This document shows positions 1 to 12,228 of a stretch of 64,000 nt of DNA, piece by piece. Location: positions 310,001-374,000 of the forward strand of contig OZ287698.1 in NCBI GenBank assembly GCA_965649825.1, read 5' to 3'. Numbering within the stretch: position 1 is the first letter of the stretch; each line of letters opens with the position of its first letter. The position numbers and the translations under genes were made by a program. Source of the stretch: Penicillus capitatus (lineage: Eukaryota; Chlorophyta). The notes below the pieces were generated by a model. The model saw nothing but the letters and a program-made list of their open reading frames with translations, was not told the origin of the DNA and made no database searches.

Positions 1-484
1 TGTCCAGAACGCCGAGGGATACAGCACCACAGAGGTCATGCATTGGAATCCCTGCATCTGCAACGGCCAGAAATGCAGCGTTGAGTGCGGCGCTGAGCAA
101 TCCACCATCGGCCTGTAGGACATGGACGAAGAGATCGATACGGGATTTTGGAAAGAGATCCGCAAGGATGTTGCTTTGAAAGGCCTCGCGAATGGACTGC
201 GCCAGTTCCCGTGTCTGTCGATCGCGTCGTGACCGTTTGCGTCGCTCTCCTGTGCTGAAAGGCGCTGTCGTGACCTGACAGCTGACGAGACCACGTTTCG
301 CTTCGGAACGTTCTTTTCCTGCGTCACGGGGTCCGAAAACGGACGCCAGTATTTTGGTATTGCCGCTTTCGAAGGTCACAGAGCCTTCTGCCTCCGGGAC
401 TGTTCCGAATTGACAACGCATTTGGCGCAGCTCCAACGGACGGCGACCGTCCACACGCAGTCCCTCTGGCGAAACGTACTCCAT
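1..484 (-). CDS. RRP41: Exosome core subunit RRP41 (RNase PH-like), 3' end beyond window
   Basis: The protein is a core subunit of the nuclear/cytoplasmic RNA exosome ring, which degrades and trims RNA 3' ends. One open frame runs from the ATG at 484 off the left edge (about 161 codons). It begins MEYVSPEGLRVDGRR, the typical start of RRP41/SKI6. The RNase PH fold pattern follows: MRCQFGTVPEAEGSV, then a stretch on Gly-Ser-Gly-Asn-Thr-Lys, then GLVSCQV and ADGGLLSAALNA. A basic insert (GERRKRSRRDRQTREL) lies about 80 residues in. No intron is seen in the visible part. The start codon faces that of eRF3 with 66 bp between them, so the two probably share a promoter. Family assignment is secure; the C-terminal third is not visible. 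Confidence 0.93.
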   Translation of the reverse strand, partial: MEYVSPEGLRVDGRRPLELRQMRCQFGTVPEAEGSVTFESGNTKILASVFGPRDAGKERSEAKRGLVSCQVTTAPFSTGERRKRSRRDRQTRELAQSIREAFQSNILADLFPKSRIDLFVHVLQADGGLLSAALNAAFLAVADAGIPMHDLCGAVSLGVLD

Positions 485-550
485 TTTCGACAGGCTCTTT
501 CATTTGCGTCGACACATCGGCATCATCCTCATCTCCAGCAGACCTGCCAA

Positions 551-2401
551 ATGAGCGAATCGTGGGAAGAGCCTGACGGCGAAGCCAATGGAAATGCCGG
601 CCTAAACCCTTATGCTTCGGAATTTGTGCCGACACTGCCATCCCAAACTGTTCAGAACGGAACCCCTTCAGCACCGCCACGTACGCAGACACCCTTCAGC
701 TCCTAACCCGAGCGCAGCGCGGTATCGACCTATGCAGAGGCCGAAGTGGAGAAGTTGACGCTCGGGGAGGAAGAGGAGCCTTTGGAAATCGAAGAACCGG
801 AGGACGATATACCATCGCAAGAGGCTGAACAAGACGACCGGTCATCACTCTCTGTCCTCAACCGTCGGTTGAGTCATGCCTATACAGGGAACATCTGAAT
901 GTCGTCTTCATCGGTCATGTGGATGCGGGAAAGTCGACATTGGGTGGACAGATTCTCTTTCTGACGGGCAACGTGGATGAACGTACCATCCAAAAATACG
1001 AAAAGTGTGATGCATACGTCCATCCAATCAAAAGACAGACGGAAGTGTGATGCCTACAGAGAGGCCAAAGACAAAAATAGAGACAGTTGGTATATGGCGT
1101 ACATTATGGACACCAATGATGAAGAACGGGAGAAAGGGAAGACCGTCGAGGTCGGCCGTGCCCATTTCTCGACGGAAAAGAGACGATATACCATTCTCGA
1201 TGCGCCGGGACACAAAAACTACGTGCCAAATATGATCAGTGGTGCTGCGCAAGCCGATATCGGTGTCATGGTCATTGCGGCGAGAAAGGGCGAATTTGAG
1301 ACGGGATTTGAACGCGGTGGACAGACAAGGGAACATGCACAACTGGCCAAAACACTCGGCGTGTCGAAGCTCATTGTTGTCGTGAACAAAATGGACGACG
1401 CATCCATTGCTTTGCAGAATGGTACGCTGCATCTCATGCTCTGAAGTCAGGTGTCCGTCTCTCGTGTCGACAGGCGAATGGTCGGAGCCACGATTCCGGG
1501 AGATCGAGACCCGTCTAGGGCCATTTCTAAAAACCTGTGGCTACAATCCGAAAAAGGACATTACTTTTGTGCCGATCTCTGCCTTGAGTGGGCACAATAT
1601 CAAAGACCGTGTGGGGCCACCCGTGTGTCCCTGGTGGAAAGAAGGCAGTCTCTTTCAAGTCCCCTTACCGACGTTCCACCCATCCGTTCATCTATCTGTG
1701 CATTGTAGACGATGGACAGGATAGAAGTGATCGAGCGCGATCCGTCGGCGCCATTCCGGATGTCTGTGTTGGATAAGTATAAAGACATGGGTGTGATCGT
1801 CATGGGCAAGAGCGAATCCGGAACGGTGGCAATTGGGGACAGTCTACTGCTCATGCCCAATCGTCATATGGTCAAAGTAGAGGCCATGCTGTGTGATGAG
1901 AAGGTCGTGTCCAAAGCGGGACCTGGAGAAAACCTCCGACTGAAAGTCAGCGGAATAGAAGACTCCGATGTTCAGGCCGGATTTGTTTTGTCGTCTGTGG
2001 AGAATCCCGTTCCCGTCGTGCGGCAGTTTGAAACACAGTTGATGGTCTTAGACCTTCTGGAACACAAAGCCATTTTCACGGCTGGCTACAAAGCAGTGCT
2101 CCACCTTCACTCCCTGGTGGAGGAATGCGAAGTGACAAAGCTCCTGGGAGAGATCAATCTCAAAACAAAAGAGCAGAAGAAGGTAAAGATCGCGCGATGA
2201 GGATGCGATGCTGACGGTGTGATGATGTGACAGACGAAGTTCGTCAAGAGTAATACAATGGCGATCTGCAGAATAGCTGTTGAGCAAGGCATCTGTGTCG
2301 AAGAGTTTCAGCGTATCCCTCAGTTGGGCAGGTTTACTCTTCGTGATGAGGGACAGACGATTGCGATCGGCAAGATCACGAAATTGCCAAAGTCTATTTA
2401 A
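551..2401 (+). CDS. SUP35: Translation termination factor eRF3 (GSPT/SUP35 GTPase), multi-exon
   Basis: eRF3 is the GTPase partner of eRF1 in translation termination. The N-terminus (about residues 18-27) carries [10 protein letters not shown], which fits the PAM2 consensus for binding the poly(A)-binding protein MLLE domain. An acidic linker follows. The GTPase core begins [14 protein letters not shown] (P-loop) and continues with [12 protein letters not shown] (G3), NKMDD (G4), the VDKYKDMG-like domain 2 start and the C-terminal [16 protein letters not shown] signature. Introns placed from frame are 841-887, 1005-1059, 1422-1473, 1659-1708 and 2183-2233, all GT-AG and 47-55 nt. The join between the first two exons (about 650-725) is unresolved; a GC-AG donor near 664 would keep frame. 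Stop TAA is at 2399-2401. Domain order and length are normal for eRF3. Confidence 0.95.
1005..1059 (+). repeat. eRF3 intron carrying GTGTGATG at donor and again near acceptor
   Basis: This 55-nt GT-AG intron follows AAAA. It starts GTGTGATGCATA and repeats GTGTGATGCCTA just before the terminal CAG. It is a clear example of the shared intron motif described under findings. Removing it restores the eRF3 reading frame exactly (YEK to [11 protein letters not shown]). Confidence 0.8.
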
Positions 2402-2585
2402 GAAGCCCATCTGATCTTTAATGATTGTACGGACAGGAGTTTTCTTGCTCTACACTTGTATCAGACGCTCCGATCATTCAGCATTTGAGCATCTTGTGTG
2501 CGATCAGATGTCGTTATTCGAAAAAGGGATCGCTGCCGTTCATGCGATGCAAAACGGGCAGTCTTCTCCAAAAGTGCGAGAAATC

Positions 2586-3733
2586 TTACGAACGCATGGA
2601 GAAATACGCTCCGTGCAAAAATCCACATTCTAGAAACAGCCGTACGGCAGCTGTGCTGTGCGGCATGTGCACGTGTCTACAAGAAAGGGAGATAGATAGG
2701 GACGCCGGGTGCACAGACCCAACCTGCAGGGCAAGAAAGAGTGAGACAATGTGCGAGATGTCGATGCGATGAACGTACTCGCATCTGAGTGCTCGATACA
2801 CACTTCTTCGGTGGACCTCGTGATAGACACCGCTATCGTACACACATCTAATAGGCTGTATCAATTCATTCGTACAAATCGCAGTCTCCGATCGTTGAAT
2901 AGCCATGAGATATTGATCAAAGTACTAAGGGAGACGTCACATCATAAAGAGTGAGAAAAGGCGTTGCTTACTTGTCCGTTGCATGAAAGGGCAATTGTTG
3001 CCTCGAGTGGAGTCTTGAATTCGACCCAGACGCGATTCTTGTAGGGATCTTTTTTGACAGGACTTCTGCGGACGGCTGTTACCGATCCGCAATACGAAAA
3101 GAACATGGCGATCTCGAGAGCCGTGCATGCAATCTCGATGCCTTCGACAAAAATCGTTCGCGAGATCTTCTCACAATCCTTGGAACTTCTTCCTCGTCTC
3201 TTTCCTCGTTCTACAACGAATCCCCATATGAAAGAGTGACCGTCGGTCGCTGTGCAATGACCGTTCGGATGGAGGTTGTTACGTGCAGCATCCCCGTTCG
3301 TATGAGTTTCCGGTTTCGTTTCTTTGGCGAAGCTGACGCGAATCTGCGTCCCTTCCACCTGCGTTCCGTCCACACGCAGCGCTTCCTGCGCCTCACTACG
3401 CCACATGACCCGTTTGGCAAGGAAGGACGGTTAGGACATACACACCTCCTGTGCTCGAACTGCACAAACCAGTATCGCGAGCGGTGCCGAGCTAGCCTAC
3501 AACAAGCGAAAGGCATGTGCGTCAGGTGCCGATGCGTTTGAAGGGGGTGACCCGGCGGCGCGTAGGTCCTCGATCGAGCCGTAAGGCTGAAAAAGGGTCA
3601 GCAACGTGGCACCGTCGACTGCATTCGGGACGTTCCCCACATGCAACGTTCGTTTCTGCCGCATCCATTTTTCGTTCGCCGACGCCATACGTGCGTTGTG
3701 CTGAACGGCGCGATCGCGAATGTCCTTTAGCAT
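2586..3733 (-). CDS. Two-RRM RNA-binding protein (SREK1-like splicing regulator)
   Basis: Two RNA-recognition motifs can be assembled. RRM1 starts RTLHVGNVPNAVDGATLL, and continues after an intron with YWFVQFEHRSEAQEALRVDG and RVSFAKE. RRM2 starts RTIFVEGIEIACTALEIAMF and continues with WVEFKTPLEATIALSCNGQ, then YFDQYLMAIQRSE. The order and the spacer resemble SREK1/SRrp86-type splicing factors, but the exact orthology is not established. Introns of 50 nt (3396-3445) and 47 nt (2925-2971) are supported by frame. The second contains both CTCACTCTTT and GATGTGACGTC. The start is taken as the ATG at 3733 (MLKDIRDRAVQ); an internal Met lies at the MASANEKW segment. The 3' part below about 2850 is uncertain, although a good acceptor (TCTCACTCTTTC then CAG) suggests at least one more exon. 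The start is divergent from BDP1, 106 bp away. Confidence 0.7.
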
Positions 3734-3839
3734 GAGGTCGGCAGGGCAACGCAGAACAGAATACGACGAAACGACACTCTCTGTCGTACACATCCTATCC
3801 AGGTGGCATCGCGACGTGGGCCGTGGCCTTTCCGCACAA

Positions 3840-5107
3840 ATGAGTTTTGATTTGTCGCAGTTGGACAGACTCGCGAAAGGCGAAGTCGGTGAGAATGCGG
3901 AACTCAAAACGACGCCCTTACGCAAATCCGCGACACCGCGACCGGTCGTCCACTCCTTCCGTCCTTGCAAACAATGACGCCGTTGCTGCATAGCGTGTCC
4001 GTCCTCAACTGCCAAGACGCCGATACCGAGAAGAGAGACGCCTGCGTTGCGTTCAGGCCGAAGGGGAAGAGATCAGTGAGGGAACGGCATCGCGAGACGT
4101 CAACGGGTCCCGACGATCTGAACAGGAGAGCGCTGTTGTGCCTCGAGATGACCATGCATTCGCTGAAGAAGTCGAAGACGTCTCGTTTTCGATGATCGAT
4201 CGACCTCGTGCATGGCAGTCATGTGTAGGGACGCGGTAGAGAGGCGGTGTCGATCGAGGAGACCCCACGAAAGAAACGCAAAGGAGATGGTGCGCCGGTC
4301 GAGAGCGCCTTGAAAAGCAAGACCTCTCGGCAAAGTGCACTCGCACCCTCGTGTGTCTCACTCTTTTAGAATCGCTGTCTAGATCGCCTTGAGAAGCTGG
4401 CACGAATGAAAGACACATCGGAGTTGCCGTTGTGTGATCTCATATCGCGAGCGACGTACCTAGAGGAGCAGACGTTGCTAGAAGAGGCACGTCACAAAAA
4501 ACGGCCTTCCGTGACGCCGCCAGCTCCAAGAGAAGAAGTCGCCCTCACACCACCGCCTGTGCCCTCTGTGATCGCGCCTCAAGTGACGGTACGTCATTGC
4601 GATGCACAGCCGTGGATGGAACTGAGAGATGGATGGTGGATGGAGGTGGTGGATGGACGTCTCGTTGTGAACGAAGCGTCGCTGGAACACACACACCGAC
4701 CGTCGCGCGATGCCTCTGAGCATTACGTCCGCGTGGAGGAGAGCGACGACCGCATCGTCAATTATCATTCCTATACGGACTGGTCTGCCACACGCGGGGC
4801 CAAATGGTCGAGAGAAGAGACAGAATTGCTCGTGCAAGGCATTGGGCAGTTTGGTATCGATTTCTCCCTTCTCCAACGCCTCTTTCCGCATCGCAACCGC
4901 AAACAGATCAAATCAAAATTTTCGCGCATGTGGAAGGAGAATCCCCACGTCTTTGGGCAGCATTTCGACAAGGCCGATGGCGCGAGGGACGAAACCTATG
5001 TCAAATTCGTCGAGGATCTCAAGGCCGAACGCACATCGACCGAAGGGACAGCCATCATGCCGCTCGCTTTGCCTGCTGCGCAGAACGGGATGTCCGATGA
5101 CGAATGA
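3840..5107 (+). CDS. BDP1: TFIIIB subunit BDP1 (B'' SANT protein)
   Basis: BDP1 is a subunit of TFIIIB, which recruits RNA polymerase III. The key evidence is the extended SANT domain near the C-terminus: AKWSREETELLVQGIGQFG, then FSLLQRLFPHRNRKQIKSKF, which is the BDP1-specific version. The last large exon runs from about 4370 to the stop at 5105-5107. Upstream, coding-like segments begin MSFDLSQLDRLAKG at 3840 and include an acidic exon and a basic one (ETPRKKRKGDG), as expected for the poorly conserved N-terminus. An acceptor TCTCACTCTTTTAG at 4356-4369 precedes the SANT exon. The exact upstream joins are not resolved. The other Pol III gene of this window, RPC2, lies 50 kb away. The SANT assignment is firm; the 5' structure is tentative. 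Confidence 0.8.
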
Positions 5108-5185
5108 CGTGACATTGATGATGGGACATCGTATAGAAGAGAAACGCGACCGCGCCTTGTGCCCCATCGAGTTGCGCTACCCAAA

Positions 5186-6697
<1,512 letters not shown>

Positions 6698-7179
6698 GGA
6701 TAGACATGCTTCGTCATAAACGATGCAATGAGAGCGCTTGCAAGTAAAGGGAGCCATCTCCACGATCACTCGTCTCGTGTCTTGCTGACGCGATGGTGTG
6801 TTGCAGGGCTGGGGGTCACATAAGGTCACTGTCTGTCTTGGCTGCAGCCATCAGAGTTGAAGAAGATAGAAATCGGCTGCAACAGACCTTGAAGACAACG
6901 AAGCGGCGACGACATGCGACAGCTGCTTCGCAATAAACGGGGCGAAACACGAGGCATGATCGTAGGAAAGATGATTGCTTTTGTTTTTGTTGTATGTTTA
7001 ACTGGATAAAGCAAGCCAATCTCGTTTGTTGTCTGTCTCCCTGTATCGTCCATCACCGAACTGATGCCCAGAAGCTACAAGAACGCACGAAAATGCTGTT
7101 TTGTAACGATTCTATTCATCGTGAATCGTCATCAGACCGTCTGCCCTGTGAGATCAATGATCTTCACTCTGGTGCCTGC
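6698..7179. other. Convergent intergenic region between KDM4-like gene and eIF3i
   Basis: This stretch of about 480 bp lies between two convergent stop codons. No reading frame in it shows conserved protein motifs, and no RNA gene is recognised. It probably holds the two 3' UTRs and terminators. Confidence 0.5.
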
Positions 7180-8552
7180 TCAGAAGAATTTCGTGGTGAA
7201 ATAGTCGTCGTCAAATTTGTGGATTCGGACGAAGCCCTCTTCACTGCCCGATACAAATCTGGTACACATAAATGCTGGCATGCCAGGCGACGGTTAGTGA
7301 GCACGTACCCTCTGCCAGAAGGATGGAAGGCAATGGTGTTGATGGGACTGAAGTGACCGCGAACACGACCGAACTCTTCGGCATAGATCTGCACACAGCA
7401 CTAACCCCTCAAGACTTCTGGGCAGATACAAAAGAGAAGTGGACTTTGTGAAAGAAACGGGATTCGAAGACGCCTCCCCCTGATCCCTTAATAGCCACAT
7501 CAACGGCCTCTTGACCGCCGCCCAGTACGATCTGCAAAGAGAGATGATCGATGCAAAGATGTCGTTGTCGTACGTGGTCGTGTGTGGGAGACATGTCGAC
7601 GGCATTGACAGGAGATCCTGCCTTGTACACTTTCAGCACTTCCAGTGTTCGAGTATCCACCAGTCGAGCTGTCTTGTCAATGGAGGCCGTGATGAGATGC
7701 GTCATATCTTTCGAAAATCGCATGTCGGCGATGCTGCCTTCATGGAGCTGTTTTTCTTCCCTCAGTTTTCCGGTCTAGTACCATACCACACCGTCTGGAC
7801 CGAGAGAGAGAGACATCCGTCGGATCCTTCTTACCTCGACATCCCATTTGCGAAGGAATCCGTCTTCGTGTGCAGCAATGAGCACGGTGTTGAGCTCAGA
7901 CCATTTGATCCGATTGATCCTCGAGTCGAATCCGTTGGTGACCTTGATCGCATCCGTCTGATCTTCTAGATCTGCTTCGATATCAATAATGTGCAATCGT
8001 GGTTCGTGTTCCATAAAACGGTCCGTGGTGAAGGCCGCCATGCGATCGCCTTGGACACACTTGTGTGAGATGGGATGAAAAGTGTGAGATAGCATCGACC
8101 GATCGCGAAGGCGCATGCTCGGCATTGCTCGTTGATCTGCCAACAGAAGAGAGAATTGCCCGTTGCGACATCCCACAATCGAACGGAGCTGTCGGATGAG
8201 GCCGTCATCAATCGCTCCGACGTCCCTTCAGGAGTCTCACTCTTTTAGCAGCGTCGAAAAAGTGAGATCGTCTCACAAGTCACATCAGCTGTGTTGACGG
8301 AACCGTTGTGACCGTTGTACGTTCCAATCATCTCGCCGTCTTCATCATACCACAAACATACGCGGAAATCCTGCACGTCTGTCGCTTGTGTGTTGGTTTG
8401 TTCGCGGCCGCACTTTTCCACAGGTGAAGAGGAGGTCTCCTTCGCGATTGTACCTATGAGGGACAACCATGGAATCCTGCCCGAGCGTGTCGAGTACCGT
8501 ACACCACCCAAGTGATAGGGCGCTCGTGGCCTTTAAGCACAAACGGACGCAT
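7180..8552 (-). CDS. EIF3I: Translation initiation factor eIF3 subunit i (WD40)
   Basis: eIF3i is a seven-bladed WD40 subunit of eIF3. It opens [14 protein letters not shown] and then [38 protein letters not shown] and [12 protein letters not shown]. Blade 6-7 signatures [12 protein letters not shown]-like and [14 protein letters not shown] follow, and the protein ends [17 protein letters not shown]. All are diagnostic of eIF3i/TRIP-1. Seven introns of about 40-60 nt are inferred from frame. One intron contains TCTCACTTTTT followed by AAAAGAGTGAGA, an inverted pair, and another contains TCTCACACTTTT. The first exon join (near 8490-8510) is unresolved. The last intron restores [11 protein letters not shown] exactly. 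Stop TGA is at 7180-7182. Confidence 0.92.
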
Positions 8553-9374
8553 CTTTGCAGCGATGAATGTTGATGCGCGTCATCTTTTTCGAACGGATGG
8601 CGATCATGATGCATCCATCGATCCAGAAATGACAATCTCCTTCAACCTTCAACGCTGACGAAACCATCTGTCTCGTCTGAATGGGGGAATCGTTCCCTGA
8701 GATAGATATGCCTCGTCAAATCAGATTCTGTCTCGCAGACGGTCGGATGCCGTGAGAGGACGTATTGGCGAATGTATGGGATGGTTGCCTTGCGACTCAT
8801 TCCTTTTCTGAGTGAAGCGAATGATCTGCCAAAAGGTCCTTGAGAGTGTCTGTTCCCATGCAGATATACGTCTGGGCTAAATGCAGTCGTCTGAGGTGCT
8901 AAGCAATGCGGACATCTGTCTGGGACACGCATGCTTCGATCTCCGTCTGTAATCACTCACTCACTCATCTCTCACTCTCAATGACTGACCCCATTCAGTC
9001 CGCCGCTATTTCATTTCTCTGCTGTTAAGTACTAGAGGACATCTCTGAGGTGAACGTATATTGCCTGGAATTTGTATAAAGGGTGCTATGGACGCCCTCT
9101 GTTTTCTTGAATGGTGCCTGGGATATTGTTAAGCAGACCGTCGAATTTAGACCCTTGCTTTTTTGATCGATATGGCAAGTCTGCGGTGTGAACTAGCTTT
9201 CTACGATTGTGCCTTAAAAACATAAAACAACCGCTGTGTGAAGAGCACGGTCACACTTTGCAGTCACGTGTCAAGCATCTCGGACGCGTGTTCTAAGTTC
9301 TTCTCACTGCAACGTGAGTGACGACAGACAAAGAAGCATCACGAACGATCTCGTCATTCATATACACACTCGCT
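8553..9374. other. Upstream region of eIF3i; no supported gene
   Basis: About 820 bp precede a possible small gene. A minus-strand open frame of about 100 codons (8642-8956) has Cys-rich pieces but no family resemblance and no splice context, so it is not called. A small cluster of CACTCA repeats near 8956-8980 is seen. Confidence 0.35.
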
Positions 9375-9847
9375 ATGGACGGAGTCATTTCTCGTTATTT
9401 ATCGAGCAATGATGATGAAGTGAGCGTACGGGATGTTTGTCCAAAGATAGAATACGAAGCACCCGTATTGTCGCTAGGCATTCTTGAGGCAGGCGTCTGC
9501 GTTATAGGACGTCTCACAAAAACATCAGGGTCACCTGAGTATGGATGCAGTCCACATAGCTGATGTCGTATACACGGACGACGGTTGATGCGTTCTCCGA
9601 GGACAGACGATGTTTCGCAGGAGAAGACGAAGAAACGACGGCGCGCATCGAGGTCCGATTTTCTAGGGTAATATTTTCACCGTCTCCTGGAAATCGTCTT
9701 GACGCTAACCGTTCGTTCTCTTGGCAGAACCTAGACGATCATCATAGCAACATAAATGAGAAAGCCAATTCAGCACCGAAGAAACAGTGTGGTTGTGTGT
9801 TGTCACTAAAATGCGTGCAGTACACAAGGCACGGCTCGGGTATTTAA
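9375..9847 (+). CDS. Small uncharacterised protein, probably two or more exons
   Basis: The function is not recognised. An acidic segment beginning MDGVISRYLSSNDDEVSV can be followed, across one or more short introns, by a second segment containing EDRRCFAGEDEE. A well-formed intron with a GTAATA donor, a GCTAAC branch-like site and TTGGCAG (about 9669-9726) leads into NLDDHHSNINEKANS, ending at TAA 9845-9847. The gene lies in a poorly populated stretch with the MGGC protein just downstream. The exon structure is speculative; it could also be a spurious frame. Confidence 0.3.
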
Positions 9848-9994
9848 GCACCGATGCCAATGTTTAACAATCGGTATTTGCTCGAAGCTTAACGTCTTGT
9901 AGTTTGCGATTTGTCTCTGTATTCAAGCGAACAGTATGTCGTTGGCGCAGCATTCATGAAGAGCAATGAAAGAGATGGTATGGTTCTAGATACG

Positions 9995-10283
9995 ATGGGA
10001 GGATGCCTCGGTAAACCGAACACCGGCACGGCGAAGACGGCGTCGACTGGGACGAAGCCGAAACGACAGAGAACAACATATACTGGCAGCAGTTCGCAAA
10101 CTGTTCCTGTGCAAAGAGAGGAATCTAGAAAGCCTTTTAGGTCACGTGAGTGGAGGTGGAGGAGGTATCTTTTTCGGAGGATTCGGAGGAGGCGGTGGAG
10201 ATGGCGGTGGAGGCGGCTGTGGCGGTGGAGATGGAGGTGGAGGCGGCTGTGGCGGTGGAGATGGAGGTGGCGGAGGTTTCTGA
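9995..10283 (+). CDS. Small glycine-rich protein with MGGC acylation-type N-terminus
   Basis: The protein begins MGGCLGKPNTGTAKT, a good N-myristoylation start (Gly2) with Cys4 as a possible palmitoylation site. A basic segment (KPKRQRTT) follows. After a predicted 49-nt intron ending CCTTTTAG at about 10139, the C-terminus is nearly all glycine. It has repeats of GGCGGGDGGGGG encoded by a tandem array of GGCGGTGGAGATGGAGGT (about 10194-10279), and stops at 10281-10283. In another frame the same repeat gives a Trp/Arg-rich run, which is rejected. No homologue is recognised. It could be a membrane-anchored or extracellular-matrix-like small protein. A second MGxxC gene lies 0.9 kb downstream on the same strand. 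Confidence 0.45.
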
Positions 10284-11166
10284 TTCCAGTCGCATCAAAC
10301 TGTGCTTTATGTCACCACATAGAATCCTGTGTTCTTGTTTCCATACATCTGTCTATGCCGCCCCAGTCCAAACTGCACTTTTCCTCGACATCTATAACTG
10401 TGCACGTTTCACTTCATTCCAGAACTGTGCGCAGAACGCGCCTGCTTTGTTCGAATTTACAATCCAGATCATGCGTCTTGTCTATTCCCTTGAACAGCGC
10501 GTTTCAGATGTGTCTGGCCTCGATGGATCCGTCGTCATTGTGCCTACCTACCACAAAGTACGGCCAACGAATCCGATTTGTGACGCAGCCATTGATCTCC
10601 TCCAAGACATTCGTTGTTTCTCTCTTTCTGACGTTTGACCGATGGAGGCCGCCGCCCCTGTGACGATCACTCTGACATTGGCATCGGACAACATTCATGA
10701 GATCCACAGCAATACGCTATCTATCTCCTATTCACACGGCCATTCGGCACACAGACCGATCGCTCTTCCACTCGACACGATATCTTCATCGTTTTCTCTT
10801 CGCTGCTGAGCACGGTCAGTAGATGCTATAGTCATTCTCTGAGCACCGCTGGAAATGGTATCGTTATCGACCCCTTGCGCCGCGGTGTTCAGCTACCGCG
10901 GGTAAACACAGCTGAAAGGCAAACGAAGTTGACAGGAGCGAGGACAACGTGTCAGCGCACCGGAGGACGTTCAGAGTAGCTACTTGAACAAAACCAACTG
11001 GCTATTTGGTAAGGCTCATCTGACGCATCATCAAATCCAGTACGGCATTAAAAAACGCAGACGCGCATATTTCAAACCGTCTCGATTTTGAACTCGGTAA
11101 GCACACGAGGCCCTTTGCCTCTTTTTCAATGTCCAAACCAATGCCCGTCGCTGTTGCAGAGGTATT
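10284..11166. other. Weakly coding region between two MGxxC genes
   Basis: A plus-strand frame at about 10430-10638 (containing APALFEFTIQIMRLVYSLEQ) looks amphipathic and could be an exon, but no partner exon or start could be settled. Nothing else is recognised in this roughly 880-bp stretch. Confidence 0.3.
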
Positions 11167-11439
11167 ATGGGAGCGGCGTGCTTCAAGCCAAAAATGAATG
11201 ATGTCGACAGAGCGAGGTCGAGGGCCATCTCCAAAACTATTTCGCAACCCACTCGACGTTGCCTACCCCTCTCCGAGTGCCTCTCCACAATGTATAGCTT
11301 CTGTTTCGTTTCAGGTTTTGCTTCCAAAGGCGGTTTGGATTTGGGAGAAGAGGGCGATGAGATTCAGGGCGAAGGAGGCAAAGGGAGCAATTGTTGTAGC
11401 AAAGGAGCCAAATGCAATGGCGGGAAAAGCCGTCGTTAA
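11167..11439 (+). CDS. Small MGAAC-type (dual-acylation) Gly/Lys-rich protein
   Basis: It begins MGAACFKPKMNDVDRARS: Gly2 for myristoylation, with Cys5 a candidate palmitoylation site. The whole 90-codon frame is open. A GT-AG segment (about 11258-11314, ending TTTCGTTTCAG) can also be removed in frame to give a roughly 70-residue protein. The C-terminus is KGSNCCSKGAKCNGGKSRR, Cys- and Lys-rich. No family is recognised. It resembles the two MGxxC proteins near 50 kb only in the N-terminal signal. Confidence 0.45.
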   Translation: MGAACFKPKMNDVDRARSRAISKTISQPTRRCLPLSECLSTMYSFCFVSGFASKGGLDLGEEGDEIQGEGGKGSNCCSKGAKCNGGKSRR

Positions 11440-12228
11440 ACCTATCCGAGTTATGGAGTCCTTTTGTCCAAGCAGACATCGTCTGTGTATGGCTCATTGT
11501 TTTCAGCCGTATGTAACACCAAGCAAGCCGCTGATAAGCAGACACTCTGTGACACAGCTTTTCGAAGCTCCATTGTTTTTAACATGTTGAGATAATGACA
11601 TTGACAATAATAGCGTCTCGCATGGATTCACGATAGCTGTCAACGATCCAGCAGAGAATGAACGGCAGGATCGAGGTGGATGCGGGCGCTCCAGCACCGA
11701 ACAGGTGGATCAGGGAATGCACGTAGCGTCGTACACGAATGCAGACACGACGAAGCAATAAAAAACGCCTGGATGCATGTCACTGTGTGCGTTTTGAGTG
11801 CTGCTGGCGTAGTCGATCTGCATTCTTGTGCAACCATACGAGCATCTCTCTTCCCTTCAGCTTCCGTCGCTGCCTTCCTCGCTCAGGCGTTCTTCGTCGA
11901 AGGGCGGAGTCGATGTTTGAACTTCGCTTGAAAAGAGAAGCGGAAGCGCAGGAGAATGTAGGTGCTTTGAAGAGGACGAGGCATTAGGAGAGCCTTAATA
12001 AGCGATGTCCTTCTCTGACTGTTGTTTGCGTCAACATCGCCATTGGACGGTCGGATGGCTGCGTTCTCTGTCAGGGGTGATGCGATGTGGCATACGTGTA
12101 TCTGCCGTTTGTTCGCTGGCTTCCTTTCTGCGCTGTTCCGCTCGCTCCCTGTCACATCACTAGGATAGACGCGTTCATCATCTACGGACGGACCGCATCT
12201 CATACCTTCGGCGACAGCGCCTTGCGAT
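11440..12228. other. Upstream region of RIOK1; possible tiny ORF
   Basis: There is no recognised gene in about 790 bp. A 24-codon basic open frame begins at 11913 (MFELRLKREAEAQENVG) and ends at 11987; it may be an upstream ORF or an exon of something unrecognised. Flanking frames lack conserved motifs. Confidence 0.3.

Noticed and set aside
2421-2900. Plus-strand frames downstream of eRF3
   Set aside because: Short, unspliced, without motifs. They overlap the likely 3' exons of the minus-strand RRM gene.
6994-7356. 120-codon plus-strand frame over the eIF3i 3' end
   Set aside because: It is antisense to well-supported eIF3i exons.
10150-10283. Arg/Trp-rich repetitive protein frame
   Set aside because: It is the out-of-frame reading of the Gly-rich repeat. 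The Gly frame joins to the MGGC exon through a good acceptor.
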